The notes: generated by a model not told the origin, from the letters alone. A stretch of DNA of 11,553 bases from Candidatus Caenarcanales bacterium (GCA_021299565.1 JAJTHA010000157.1:1-11553); one strand, 5' to 3'. Numbered from the stretch's first letter, positions 1-6,651 are shown. Made by a program: numbers and translations.

Positions 1-456
1 AAAGCCGAAAGAGTCAATGATGGACAACTTTATAAACCAAGAGCAAAAAAAGCAGCTATAGTAGGCGGCGCTACTGGGCTTGCCGCTGGTTATGGTTACT
101 CGACTCTTGCAATGCCTTTTGGTGGTCTTGGTATAAGTAGCATGATGCACACTGCTTTGATGCTAGGCACTGGAGTGGCTGGAGCTTATATCGCTGCTGG
201 ACTTATTGAAAAAGATGATGTCAGACTTGAATCTGGAACAGAGATGGAAGTAGTTCTTGAAGAACCAACCCTAGAACCGTTTAGCGAAGAAAGTCAACTT
301 GCTATGGACAAGATCGAAGATCTTGCACCTGCTGAAGCTTACGATAAATATGATGAGCTTAATCCACAACTTTTAGAAAAAGCCAAAGCTCCTAGCCCGC
401 GCAAAGACGTTGCGGCGAAGGTGAGCTCTGCTGGCAAACTGGCAGCGAAGAAGTAA
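1..456 (+). CDS. Unknown glycine/alanine-rich membrane-type protein, C-terminal part
   Basis: The reading frame is open from base 1, so this is the 3' part (151 residues visible) of a longer gene. The ATG at 112 is internal. The visible part begins with a basic stretch (KPRAKKAA, about residues 12-19). Two small-residue-rich hydrophobic segments follow, about residues 18-37 and 42-65, with many Gly and Ala. They look like glycine-zipper or paired membrane hairpin segments. The tail is hydrophilic, first acidic (about residues 67-115) and then basic Ala/Lys-rich to the stop. I do not recognise the family and assign no function. The gene ends at a strong intrinsic terminator shared with the converging FKBP gene. 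Confidence 0.7.
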   Translation, partial: KAERVNDGQLYKPRAKKAAIVGGATGLAAGYGYSTLAMPFGGLGISSMMHTALMLGTGVAGAYIAAGLIEKDDVRLESGTEMEVVLEEPTLEPFSEESQLAMDKIEDLAPAEAYDKYDELNPQLLEKAKAPSPRKDVAAKVSSAGKLAAKK

Positions 457-461
457 GAAAA

Positions 462-487
462 AAAAACCCCGCATCTGCGGGGTTTTT
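462..487. terminator. Bidirectional intrinsic terminator
   Basis: A GC-rich hairpin with arms CCCCGCA (467-473) and TGCGGGG (476-482) is flanked by an A run on the left and TTTTT on the right. The A/T flanks can extend the stem and act as the U-tract on either strand. It lies 5 bp after the stop of the plus-strand gene and about 25 bp beyond the stop of the minus-strand FKBP gene, so it can serve both. Confidence 0.93.
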
Positions 488-511
488 AATTGAATTAACT
501 ATTCCTCTTTC

Positions 512-1111
512 TTAGCCTTGTGGCGCTGCTTCAGGAGCTGGTTGTGCTTCTGGCATAGCAGGTTGAGGTGCTGCTTGTGGAGCTGCAGCTGGTGGAGCCA
601 CTTGAGGCTCTTTTACTTCAACCAATTTAGCTTCAAAAGTCAAATCCTTACCTGATAACGGGTGGTTATAGTCAAGAGTAACTTCTTTGTCGTTTATTTT
701 AACAACTTTCATTGGAGTTTGAACTACTCTGCCATTTGGTCCTTTGTTGTTAGCAAAAATTATCGAACCTTCTTTTAGTTCAACATCTTTAAATCTACCG
801 TCTTTAGGAAGAGTTACGATTTTGTTTGGATCAGGCTGACCATAAGCTTCTTTAGCTTTGATAGTAAACTTTTTGCTTTGACCTTGTGACAAAGTTACGA
901 TTTGTTTTTCAAACGCTGGTAAAACTTGGTTAGCGCCAACCATAAATGCCAAAGGCTCTTTACCTTCAGTTGTATCAAACACAGATCCGTCAGCAAGAGT
1001 ACCTTTATAGTCAACTCTAACGATTGAACCTTGATTGATTTTTGGTTTTTGTGAACATGCTGCAATAGAAACTGCAAGCATTGATACTAGTAATAATTTT
1101 AGATATTTCAT
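512..1111 (-). CDS. SlyD-like FKBP-type peptidyl-prolyl cis-trans isomerase, lipoprotein
   Basis: This 199-residue protein is predicted to isomerise peptidyl-prolyl bonds and act as a folding chaperone outside the inner membrane. Residues 1-19 form a lipoprotein signal: basic start, hydrophobic core, then lipobox IAAC with Cys19 as lipidation site. Residues about 25-92 are the first part of an FKBP domain (VDYKGTLADGSVFDTT, then FMVGANQVLPAFEKQI). About 93-145 is the inserted IF/flap domain typical of SlyD, and DYNHPLSGKDLTFEAKLVEV (148-167) closes the FKBP fold. The SlyD His-rich metal-binding tail is absent; an Ala/Pro/Gln-rich tail (about 170-199) takes its place. An AGAGGA ribosome site lies 10 nt before the ATG, one of the few clear ones in the window. 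SlyD homologues are usually cytoplasmic, so the lipoprotein form is slightly unusual. Confidence 0.93.
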   Translation of the reverse strand: MKYLKLLLVSMLAVSIAACSQKPKINQGSIVRVDYKGTLADGSVFDTTEGKEPLAFMVGANQVLPAFEKQIVTLSQGQSKKFTIKAKEAYGQPDPNKIVTLPKDGRFKDVELKEGSIIFANNKGPNGRVVQTPMKVVKINDKEVTLDYNHPLSGKDLTFEAKLVEVKEPQVAPPAAAPQAAPQPAMPEAQPAPEAAPQG

Positions 1112-1147
1112 TTCTTTTTTATCCTCTTAATAATGATAACTACATCT

Positions 1148-1171
1148 ACAATTATCACTAGTAATTGTCAA
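1148..1171 (-). promoter_or_regulatory. Possible promoter -35 box and operator-like dyad upstream of the FKBP gene
   Basis: On the minus strand a perfect TTGACA hexamer lies at 1171-1166. It overlaps one arm of an inverted repeat with 7-bp arms, ACAATTA (1148-1154) and TAATTGT (1162-1168). No equally good -10 box is seen at 17 bp (TAGATG is the nearest), so this is a plausible regulated promoter rather than a firm call. Confidence 0.35.
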
Positions 1172-1218
1172 ATGAATTTTAAAACTTTATAAAATCTCTT
1201 TCTCGTAATCACACAATA

Positions 1219-1420
1219 GTAAAGTTGCCATCAATCTGAGCGTTTAGACAAATTTGTCACCGTCGTGCCATGGTAAAAAATCTAGCCGGGAACCACCGCC
1301 GATGGCGGTGGTCGGCGAAATGTTTCAACGAAGACTATTCGCTGCGTAAGCAGCAAGGCAGCTAAGCTGCCTTACGACATTGACGAATTTGGATAAAAGC
1401 GAAGATTATGACAACTTTAC
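1219..1420. repeat. MITE-like inverted-repeat element with GC-rich hairpin core
   Basis: The arms 1219-1265 and 1375-1420 are imperfect reverse complements. They start and end with GTAAAGTTG and CAACTTTAC (exact, 9 bp), and further in CAAATTTGTCACCGTCG faces CGACATTGACGAATTTG (14 of 17 match). Inside are three hairpins. The first has arms 1292-1300 and 1304-1312 (ACCACCGCC/GGCGGTGGT) plus an outer GCCG/CGGC clamp. The second is GCTGC-GTAA-GCAGC (1341-1354), with a GNRA-type loop. The third is AAGGCAGC-TAA-GCTGCCTT (1355-1373). The core is far richer in G+C than its surroundings. It encodes no convincing protein, and no clear target duplication is seen. It fills most of the 320-bp gene-free gap between the FKBP and transglycosylase genes. 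It could be a non-autonomous mobile element, a REP/BIME-like repeat or a structured RNA. Confidence 0.6.
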
Positions 1421-1432
1421 GAATATAGGATC

Positions 1433-2059
1433 TTAACCTATTACATCAACTGGCTGGTAATTTTCACGCGTTAAATAATCCCTCATGATGCTTTCAACAT
1501 AATTTTGAGTTTCACGATAAGGAGGTATGCCGCCATACTTTTCAACTGCTTTGGGTCCGGCGTTATAAGCGGCCAAAGATTTTTGTAAATTGCCATCAAA
1601 TTTTTTGAGCATTTGGGCTAAATATGTCACCCCACCTTTTAGGTTTTGATATGGATTAAGTGAATTGTAAACTCCGAGACCTTTTGCAGTTGCTGGCATC
1701 AATTGCATCAGCCCTTCGGCCCCTGCGCCGCTTTTCGCGTTAGGGTTAAAACCTGATTCTTGCTTAATGACACTGCGAACTAGAGCTGGAGACAAGTCTA
1801 CTCCATATTGATTAGCAATTTCTGCAGTTGTGTTTTCGAGATATTCTTCAAAATTTTGTGGCAGCCTGCTAAAATCATCTTTTTTTAGAGTTGCTTTTAC
1901 TTTTTTGGAACCCGTTTCTAGAGAGCTTTCCAGAATACTATCAAAGCTTTGCAGACTTTGAGATGAATATGTTTCTAATTGACGGCGCACTTTTGTATCG
2001 ATGCCATTCATGTAAGCATCTAGTTGAGCCATGCGCTGTTGGATAAAGTCTATCGACAT
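1433..2059 (-). CDS. SLT-domain lytic transglycosylase
   Basis: This is a predicted peptidoglycan lytic transglycosylase of the Slt70/MltC-like catalytic fold. Numbering from the ATG at 2059 gives 208 residues. Residues about 80-195 carry the family signature: catalytic Glu101 in KQESGFNPNAKS, GLMQLMPATA (116-125), NPYQNLKGG (135-143), AAYNAGP (163-169) and QNYV (185-188). The N-terminal 75 residues are polar and helical without a signal peptide, resembling the short cytoplasmic-style N-termini of transglycosylases linked to flagellar or secretion assembly. That link is inference. An in-frame TTG at 2074 would add five residues. Neither start has a well-spaced ribosome site, but ATG is favoured because the protein then begins MSIDFIQQR, a usual kind of start for such proteins. 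Confidence 0.88.
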   Translation of the reverse strand: MSIDFIQQRMAQLDAYMNGIDTKVRRQLETYSSQSLQSFDSILESSLETGSKKVKATLKKDDFSRLPQNFEEYLENTTAEIANQYGVDLSPALVRSVIKQESGFNPNAKSGAGAEGLMQLMPATAKGLGVYNSLNPYQNLKGGVTYLAQMLKKFDGNLQKSLAAYNAGPKAVEKYGGIPPYRETQNYVESIMRDYLTRENYQPVDVIG

Positions 2060-2081
2060 CCTAATATAATTCAATCCACTA

Positions 2082-2103
2082 GACTATTTAGAGCTAGATA
2101 GTC
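2082..2103. promoter_or_regulatory. Near-perfect 22-bp dyad between divergent genes
   Basis: GACTAT (2082-2087) faces ATAGTC (2098-2103). The inner bases also pair, including one G-T, giving about ten pairs around the centre. It lies between the transglycosylase start and tatA, and shares the TAGACT/AGTCTA core with a second dyad at 2130-2144. It could be an operator for one or both divergent genes. Confidence 0.4.
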
Positions 2104-2129
2104 CGAATGGTCTATTTTTTGGCTCATGC

Positions 2130-2144
2130 TAGACTAAAAGTCTA
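2130..2144 (+). promoter_or_regulatory. Dyad overlapping the tatA start codon
   Basis: TAGACT-AAA-AGTCTA is a perfect 6-bp inverted repeat, and its last base is the A of the tatA ATG. With one bulge the stem can extend by GC pairs on both sides. TAGACT also fits a TANNNT -10 element 8 nt before the start, and no Shine-Dalgarno sequence is present. It may be an operator over a leaderless promoter, or an RNA hairpin hiding the start. Confidence 0.4.
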
Positions 2145-2326
2145 TGCTGCCCTTTGGTCTTGGTATACCTGAAGTTCTTGTAATACTAGTAATTGCACTT
2201 ATCATTTTTGGTCCCAAAAAACTCCCTGAACTCGGTAAAAACCTAGGCAAAGGACTCAAAAGCCTCAAACAAGGGCTTAACGAAGCGACTGAAGAATTTA
2301 AAGCTGAAGTTAAAGATGAAAAATGA
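2144..2326 (+). CDS. tatA: Sec-independent translocase subunit TatA/TatE
   Basis: This 60-residue protein is the pore-forming component of the twin-arginine pathway, which exports folded proteins across the cytoplasmic membrane with TatC. It shows the full family layout. A short N-terminus leads into one membrane helix (about residues 9-22, rich in Val, Leu and Ile). Then come the hinge FGPKKLPELG (22-31), an amphipathic Lys/Gly helix (about 32-45) and an acidic, charged tail. The length is typical for TatA/E. No tatC is in the window. The gene leads a tight cluster: its last 11 bp overlap the start of the HEPN gene. A dyad covers the start codon. Confidence 0.95.
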   Translation: MLPFGLGIPEVLVILVIALIIFGPKKLPELGKNLGKGLKSLKQGLNEATEEFKAEVKDEK

Positions 2327-2720
2327 AGATCTAATTCTTGGTCAAATCTCTCTTGCCCCTCTCAAAAGGATAGAAAGATTAATGATATCCAGTCTTGAAA
2401 ATCTTGATAGTGATCAAGACAAAGCTGGTGCTATTCAATTTTTCGAACTTGCTTATGAACTAGCTTGGAAAACCTTACGCAAAGTTTTGATTCAACAAGG
2501 ATATAGCGAACTTGCTTCAAGCCCTAGAGCCGTATTTAGACAAGCTGCTCAAGCAGGTTTAATTGATGATCCGGAACTTTGGTTTGATTTTATTGAAAAA
2601 CGTAACGAGACTGTTCATAGTTACGATGAAGAAGTCGCTAATGATGTGATTAATTCTATTCCTGATTTTTTAAATGAATACAAAAAACTTATAGTCAAAC
2701 TTGAAAGCCTCAAGCAATGA
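2316..2720 (+). CDS. hepT: HEPN-family toxin of a HepT/MntA-type pair
   Basis: This 134-residue, all-helical protein belongs to the HI0074/HEPN group that pairs with minimal nucleotidyltransferases. The HEPN RNase motif is present as R96-N-E-T-V-H101-S-Y103, which is exactly the Rx4HxY form known from HepT. There the Arg and His form the RNase site, and the Tyr is the residue adenylylated by MntA. The ATG at 2316 lies inside the 3' end of tatA (11-bp overlap), and the next gene starts in an ATGA overlap, so translation of all three is probably coupled. The older family name is nucleotidyltransferase substrate-binding protein. Function as a toxin is inferred from motif and partner. Confidence 0.85.
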   Translation: MKNEDLILGQISLAPLKRIERLMISSLENLDSDQDKAGAIQFFELAYELAWKTLRKVLIQQGYSELASSPRAVFRQAAQAGLIDDPELWFDFIEKRNETVHSYDEEVANDVINSIPDFLNEYKKLIVKLESLKQ

Positions 2721-2995
2721 TACATCTAGAAGAAAGACATCTAAAAATTATCAAAGAAATTTTGAGCCAAGCTCCGATTAAGTTTTATGCTTTTGGTTCT
2801 AGGGTCAAAGGTAATCACCAAAAGTTTTCTGATCTAGATCTTTGTTTCAAAGATCCAGTCGATCCCAAAATCATTAGAGATATAAAATTTGCTTTTGAAG
2901 ATTCAAACTTGCCTTTTAAAGTCGATGTGCTTGACTACAACAAATGCGATAAAAGCTTTATTGAATTAATTGAAAATACTTTAGTTGAGATCTAA
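2717..2995 (+). CDS. mntA: MNT-domain nucleotidyltransferase antitoxin (MntA-like)
   Basis: This 92-residue minimal nucleotidyltransferase carries G27-S28, ten residues, then D39-L-D41. This matches the GSx10DxD active-site motif of MntA, and a third Asp is available in VDVLD (70 or 73). MntA enzymes add AMP to the Tyr of the HepT Rx4HxY motif and so neutralise the RNase. The gene begins in a 4-bp ATGA overlap with hepT, the usual toxin-first order of this module. Its stop overlaps the stop of the converging aminotransferase gene by 3-4 bp, leaving no room for a terminator. Confidence 0.87.
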   Translation: MIHLEERHLKIIKEILSQAPIKFYAFGSRVKGNHQKFSDLDLCFKDPVDPKIIRDIKFAFEDSNLPFKVDVLDYNKCDKSFIELIENTLVEI

Positions 2996-4203
2996 ACCAC
3001 CAACTTGCTTTGAGTAAATTTCTGAAACTTCTCCATAGCAATTTTGATTTTGTCCAAAGGCTGTACTAAAGCAAGTCTCACGTAATCTTCCCCAAATTTA
3101 CCAAAGGTCAAACCAGGCACCAGGGCAACTCCAGTTGCTTCTAATAAGTCACGAGCAAAATCAAAAGAATTTTTACGCTCGTCTATATAACTTTTAGGAA
3201 TTGGGATCCAGTGGTACATGGCACCGCCTGGTTTAGTGACTTTTAGTTTCATATCAGTCAAAACCTGATGCACATAGTCCCTGCGGCGCTGATACTCAAG
3301 TCTAATCTCTTCTCTATAACTATCACCCAATCTCAAAGCGGCTGTACCAGCTTCTTGTATGCCCATGCACACACCATAATCAATATTGGTTTTTAGTTTG
3401 TAAAGAGTATGAATGATCTCAGGATTACCGACAGCAAAACCAAGACGCATGCCTGCCATATTATAAGTTTTTGAAAATGTATGAAACTCCACTCCCACAT
3501 CCATTCCGCCTCTTACTTCAAATATAGACGCTGGCTTGTTTTGATCAAACCATATTTCCGAATAAGCAAGATCATTAACAAGAAGAATATTGTATTCTTT
3601 ACAGATATTTACAGCTTTTTCCAAATAGCTTTTATCAACAACCGAACCAGTAGGATTATTAGGATAGCTAATAATCATCATGCGCGCTCTAAGCAAAATC
3701 TCCTCTGGAATCTCGTCTAGATCAGCTACATAGTTATTTTCTGCTTTAAGTTTTAGTTCGTAAACATGTCCGCCAGCAAGCACTGTACCGCGCATATGAA
3801 CCGGATAATAAGGCGAAGGAATAATCGCAAGATGTCCTTCTTGCATATAAGCAAAAGCGATATGCGCGATTCCTTCTTTGGAGCCTAGTAAAGGTAAAAT
3901 TTGTGTTTTTGGGTCTAATCTTGTGTTGAAGCGGCTTTCAAACCAATTGGCGATTTCTTCTTTAAATTCTGGCAGCCCACTAAAAATTGGATATTGTTGA
4001 TTACGAGATTTTTGCATGCCTTTGTACATCGCTTCAAGCACAGTTGGTTCAGTTCCTCTATCAGGAGAACCCAAAGAAAGATCAATCAGTTCTTTGCCGT
4101 TTTTGATCAGTTCAAGCTTGAGTTCGTCCAATTGCCCAAAGGCGTATGGTGGCATTTCGACTAATCTTAATGAAGGGAGGATTTTGTTGAAGGGACTTTT
4201 CAT
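2992..4203 (-). CDS. PLP-dependent class I/II aminotransferase (AlaC / LL-DAP aminotransferase type)
   Basis: This 403-residue full-length fold-type I aminotransferase is recognisably close to the AlaC branch (RLVEMPPYAF, DLSLGSPDRG, QYPIFSGLPEFKEEIANW, GSKEGIAH). The PLP-binding residues are visible. Lys245 in TFSKTYNMAGMRLGF forms the Schiff base, Asn183 lies in SYPNNPTG, Asp211 and Tyr214 lie in NDLAYSE, and Arg253 contacts phosphate. Arg376 in YVRLAL should bind the substrate carboxylate. Relatives make alanine from pyruvate and glutamate, or act in lysine/cell-wall synthesis as LL-diaminopimelate aminotransferase. The sequence alone does not settle which, so no symbol is given. There is no ribosome site; a TATAAA hexamer ends 8 nt before the ATG. 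Confidence 0.9.
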   Translation of the reverse strand: MKSPFNKILPSLRLVEMPPYAFGQLDELKLELIKNGKELIDLSLGSPDRGTEPTVLEAMYKGMQKSRNQQYPIFSGLPEFKEEIANWFESRFNTRLDPKTQILPLLGSKEGIAHIAFAYMQEGHLAIIPSPYYPVHMRGTVLAGGHVYELKLKAENNYVADLDEIPEEILLRARMMIISYPNNPTGSVVDKSYLEKAVNICKEYNILLVNDLAYSEIWFDQNKPASIFEVRGGMDVGVEFHTFSKTYNMAGMRLGFAVGNPEIIHTLYKLKTNIDYGVCMGIQEAGTAALRLGDSYREEIRLEYQRRRDYVHQVLTDMKLKVTKPGGAMYHWIPIPKSYIDERKNSFDFARDLLEATGVALVPGLTFGKFGEDYVRLALVQPLDKIKIAMEKFQKFTQSKLVV

Positions 4204-4230
4204 ACGGTGATTTTATACTAGCAAATCTTT

Positions 4231-4300
4231 TTTCCATTCCTGTGGAAATTTAGCCCCAAAAACTTGGTTTTTTCTATTTCAATGGAAATTTAGCTCAAAA
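4231..4300. repeat. Two-copy 40-bp imperfect tandem repeat
   Basis: Bases 4231-4260 and 4271-4300 align at an exact 40-bp offset with 24 of 30 identities. Both contain TGGAAATTTAGC. The second copy covers the last codons and stop of the ATPase gene, and the first lies in the short gap before the aminotransferase. It looks like a diverged duplication of the gene's 3' end. Confidence 0.5.
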
Positions 4301-5436
4301 ATTTCTTTTAAGCCATCTTGCCAAGGCAAAACCCTAACATGTTCGATTTGTTTTGGATAAATATCTCTGGAAAGACAAATAGCCTCTGCTTCTGGAATAT
4401 CCGCGCTAAGTTCTATGAAACTTTTCAAAGATTCGGGGTTTACCTGAATACTGCTTTTGACTTCTATCAGTAAAAGACTTTGTCCTGGTCTTTCGATAAC
4501 AAGATCTATCTCTTGTCCAGCTTGAGTTTGAATATAACTAAATCCAAATTCTCGCTTATAGTAACTAGCCAGCTTGAAACATTCAAGAATAATATGATGC
4601 TCAAAGGTATTACCAAAAGCATAAGTACTCTCCACCAAATTTACACTTAGTGTTTTTGATAAAGCTCTTGTAACACCAGTATCAAAAAAATAAAACTTTG
4701 GCTTTTGGCTCAAACGCTTTCTAAATGAACTTTTGAAAGGTTCCAGAAAAAATCCTATCATGGTATCTTCTAGAATAGAATAATATCGTTTTATCGTTTC
4801 ATCAGTGACTCCAACATCTTTTGCAATATTAGAAAAATTAACTATCTTGCCGTTGCCTTGAGCAGCAACTTCAAGAAATTTACGAAAGGGCGCTAAATCT
4901 TTTACAAACTGCTCTGCCCAAATCTCCTCTTTCAAATAAGTGTGGGCGTAAGCTTGCAAGTATTCTGATTTGGATTGTTCTGATTTGAAAGAATTTATTT
5001 TTGGTAACATTCCCCATTGAAGCAGATCTTGCAAAGCCTGATCAGAAGGTAGTTCTAGAGCACTAAATGGATGCAAATGATAGACAAAAGCCCTTCCAGC
5101 TAATAAATTTGCTCCCCCATACTTAAGTTTACGCGCGCTAGATCCTGTAAGAATAAAAAGCTTATCCGTGGTTTCGATCAAGTGATGAACAATATCTAAA
5201 AGCTTAGGGACTTTTTGAATCTCATCAATTAATATGTGACTTGCTTTGCTTGCTTTACAAACTGCGACCAATTCATTTGGTCTTGAGGCAAATTTTTCTT
5301 CTTCGATTGGATCTAATAAATTTATGAGAAAAGCTTCTGGAAAACAATATTTGATCCATGTCGTTTTGCCGCAAGCACGAGGGCCAAAAACAAAAAAACT
5401 ATAATCTCTAGCAAAAGTAATTAATCTTTGCCTCAT
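4279..5436 (-). CDS. AAA+ ATPase with C-terminal DUF4143 / PD-(D/E)XK-like domain
   Basis: This 385-residue protein is of the widespread bacterial AAA_14-DUF4143 family, whose cellular role is not established. The N-terminal ATPase has Walker A GPRACGKTT (18-26), Walker B HILIDEIQK (67-75, with Asp71-Glu72) and a sensor-like LTGSSARKLK (96-104). A helical, winged-helix-like middle (about 185-245, with VTDETIKRYYSILEDT) follows. The C-terminal part contains EIDLVIE (309-315) and LLIEVKSS (322-329). Their Asp311 and Glu325-x-Lys327 fit a PD-(D/E)XK-type core, so nuclease ancestry is likely but activity is unproven. Length is normal for the family. No clear ribosome site; a TAAAAT hexamer lies 6 nt before the ATG. 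These genes are often scattered singly and transferred between genomes. Confidence 0.88.
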   Translation of the reverse strand: MRQRLITFARDYSFFVFGPRACGKTTWIKYCFPEAFLINLLDPIEEEKFASRPNELVAVCKASKASHILIDEIQKVPKLLDIVHHLIETTDKLFILTGSSARKLKYGGANLLAGRAFVYHLHPFSALELPSDQALQDLLQWGMLPKINSFKSEQSKSEYLQAYAHTYLKEEIWAEQFVKDLAPFRKFLEVAAQGNGKIVNFSNIAKDVGVTDETIKRYYSILEDTMIGFFLEPFKSSFRKRLSQKPKFYFFDTGVTRALSKTLSVNLVESTYAFGNTFEHHIILECFKLASYYKREFGFSYIQTQAGQEIDLVIERPGQSLLLIEVKSSIQVNPESLKSFIELSADIPEAEAICLSRDIYPKQIEHVRVLPWQDGLKEIFELNFH

Positions 5437-5580
5437 GAATACATTTTACCCGGTCTATATGGAAAAATGCACGACAATTTACCGTGTTTACCCTAGAAAT
5501 TGGTATTAATTAAAGTAATTTAGACAGACACTTATATACATGATTGGCGAAGCGAATAATGTGCAAAAAATAAAATAAGC

Positions 5581-5586
5581 TAGAAT
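5581..5586 (+). promoter_or_regulatory. Candidate -10 box of a leaderless pfkA promoter
   Basis: TAGAAT lies 9 nt before the pfkA ATG and no Shine-Dalgarno sequence is present. Transcription would begin about 2-3 nt before, or at, the start codon. No matching -35 box is seen at 16-18 bp. Confidence 0.35.
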
Positions 5587-5595
5587 AATCGCATT

Positions 5596-6651
5596 ATGAC
5601 TAAAAGAATTGGAGTATTAACTGGTGGTGGAGATTGTCCTGGCTTAAATGCTGTTATTAGAGGACTTCTCTATAAAGCAACTAAAAAATACGGCTACGAA
5701 GTAGTTGGTATCAAATACGGTTGGAAAGGAATGGTCAAAAATATCACTGTTGATATCAATCTTGAAAACACAGAGGATATCGTTCGCGAAGGCGGCACTA
5801 TTCTCAAATCATCACGCACTAACCCCTACAAAATCGAAGGCGGAGTAGATGCTGTAGTTAAAACTATGCAAGATCTCAAGTTAGATGCTTTAGTTGCAAT
5901 CGGCGGAGAAGATACTTGCGGAGTAGCTTCTAAACTATACAAAGATAGAGGCATAAATGTCATTGGCGTACCAAAGACAATAGACAACGATCTTTCAGGT
6001 ACTGATGTAACTTTTGGATTTGATACTTGCGTAAATATCGCAACAGAAATGATTGATAATTTGCACACCACAGCAAAATCTCATGAAAGAGTTTTAGTTT
6101 GTGAAGTTATGGGCAGACACGCGGGCTGGATAGCTAGCTATTCTGGTATCGCTGGAAACGCTGACTATATCTTGGTTCCAGAAGAAGAAGTGGATGTTGA
6201 TGAGCTTTGTAAAGTAGTTAAAGAAGCTTATAAGTGCCAAGAATACGCTATCGTAGTTTGCGCAGAAGGAGCTAAACTAGCTGGCGAAGACATCACCAAA
6301 GACGCTGAACTAGATGCTTTTGGTCACGTAAAACTTGGTGGTATTGGCGAGAGACTAGCAAAAATTATCGAAGAAAAAACAGGTTGTGAAACCCGCTCAA
6401 CAGTGCTTGGTCACATCCAAAGAGGCGGCAGACCTTCAGCTTATGATAGAGTGCTTGGAACCAGATTGGGTACCAAAGCAGCTGACATGATTGCAAACGG
6501 TGATTGGGGCAAAATGGCAGCAATTAACGGCACTCAAACCGTAGCTGTTCCTCTTGAAGTTGCTGTAGGCTCACTAAAAACTCTTGATCTTTCTATTCAT
6601 GAAGATTCAAAGTTTTTCTTTGGAGCAAATAAACTAGCAGCTAAAGTATAG
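5596..6651 (+). CDS. pfkA: 6-phosphofructokinase, probably PPi-dependent (group III)
   Basis: This 351-residue enzyme phosphorylates fructose 6-phosphate to fructose 1,6-bisphosphate in glycolysis. Visible motifs are GVLTGGGDCPGLNAVIRG (6-23, nucleotide/PPi loop), GGED (103-106), PKTIDND (126-132, catalytic Asp130), MGRHAGWIA (172-180) and GHIQRGGRPSAYDR (272-285). The donor-site residues are Asp106 and Lys127. They correspond to Gly104 and Gly124 of E. coli PfkA; Asp plus Lys at these sites is the known mark of PPi-dependent members. The reaction would then be reversible and ATP-sparing. Length fits group III (about 340-360) rather than the 320 of E. coli PfkA. The 3' end overlaps the converging tlyA gene by 18 bp. 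Confidence 0.94.
   Translation: MTKRIGVLTGGGDCPGLNAVIRGLLYKATKKYGYEVVGIKYGWKGMVKNITVDINLENTEDIVREGGTILKSSRTNPYKIEGGVDAVVKTMQDLKLDALVAIGGEDTCGVASKLYKDRGINVIGVPKTIDNDLSGTDVTFGFDTCVNIATEMIDNLHTTAKSHERVLVCEVMGRHAGWIASYSGIAGNADYILVPEEEVDVDELCKVVKEAYKCQEYAIVVCAEGAKLAGEDITKDAELDAFGHVKLGGIGERLAKIIEEKTGCETRSTVLGHIQRGGRPSAYDRVLGTRLGTKAADMIANGDWGKMAAINGTQTVAVPLEVAVGSLKTLDLSIHEDSKFFFGANKLAAKV

Noticed and set aside
112..456. ATG at 112 as the start of a 114-residue gene
   Set aside because: The frame is open upstream to base 1 with similar Gly/Ala-rich coding character, so the ATG is most likely internal to a gene cut by the window edge.
1270..1365. 31-codon plus-strand ORF in the inverted-repeat element
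   Set aside because: Its sequence is dictated by the hairpin arms, it is short, and it lacks a ribosome site or any protein-like pattern.
3481..4210. Plus-strand ORFs at 3481-3720 and 4016-4210
   Set aside because: Both are antisense to conserved parts of the aminotransferase and lack recognisable features.
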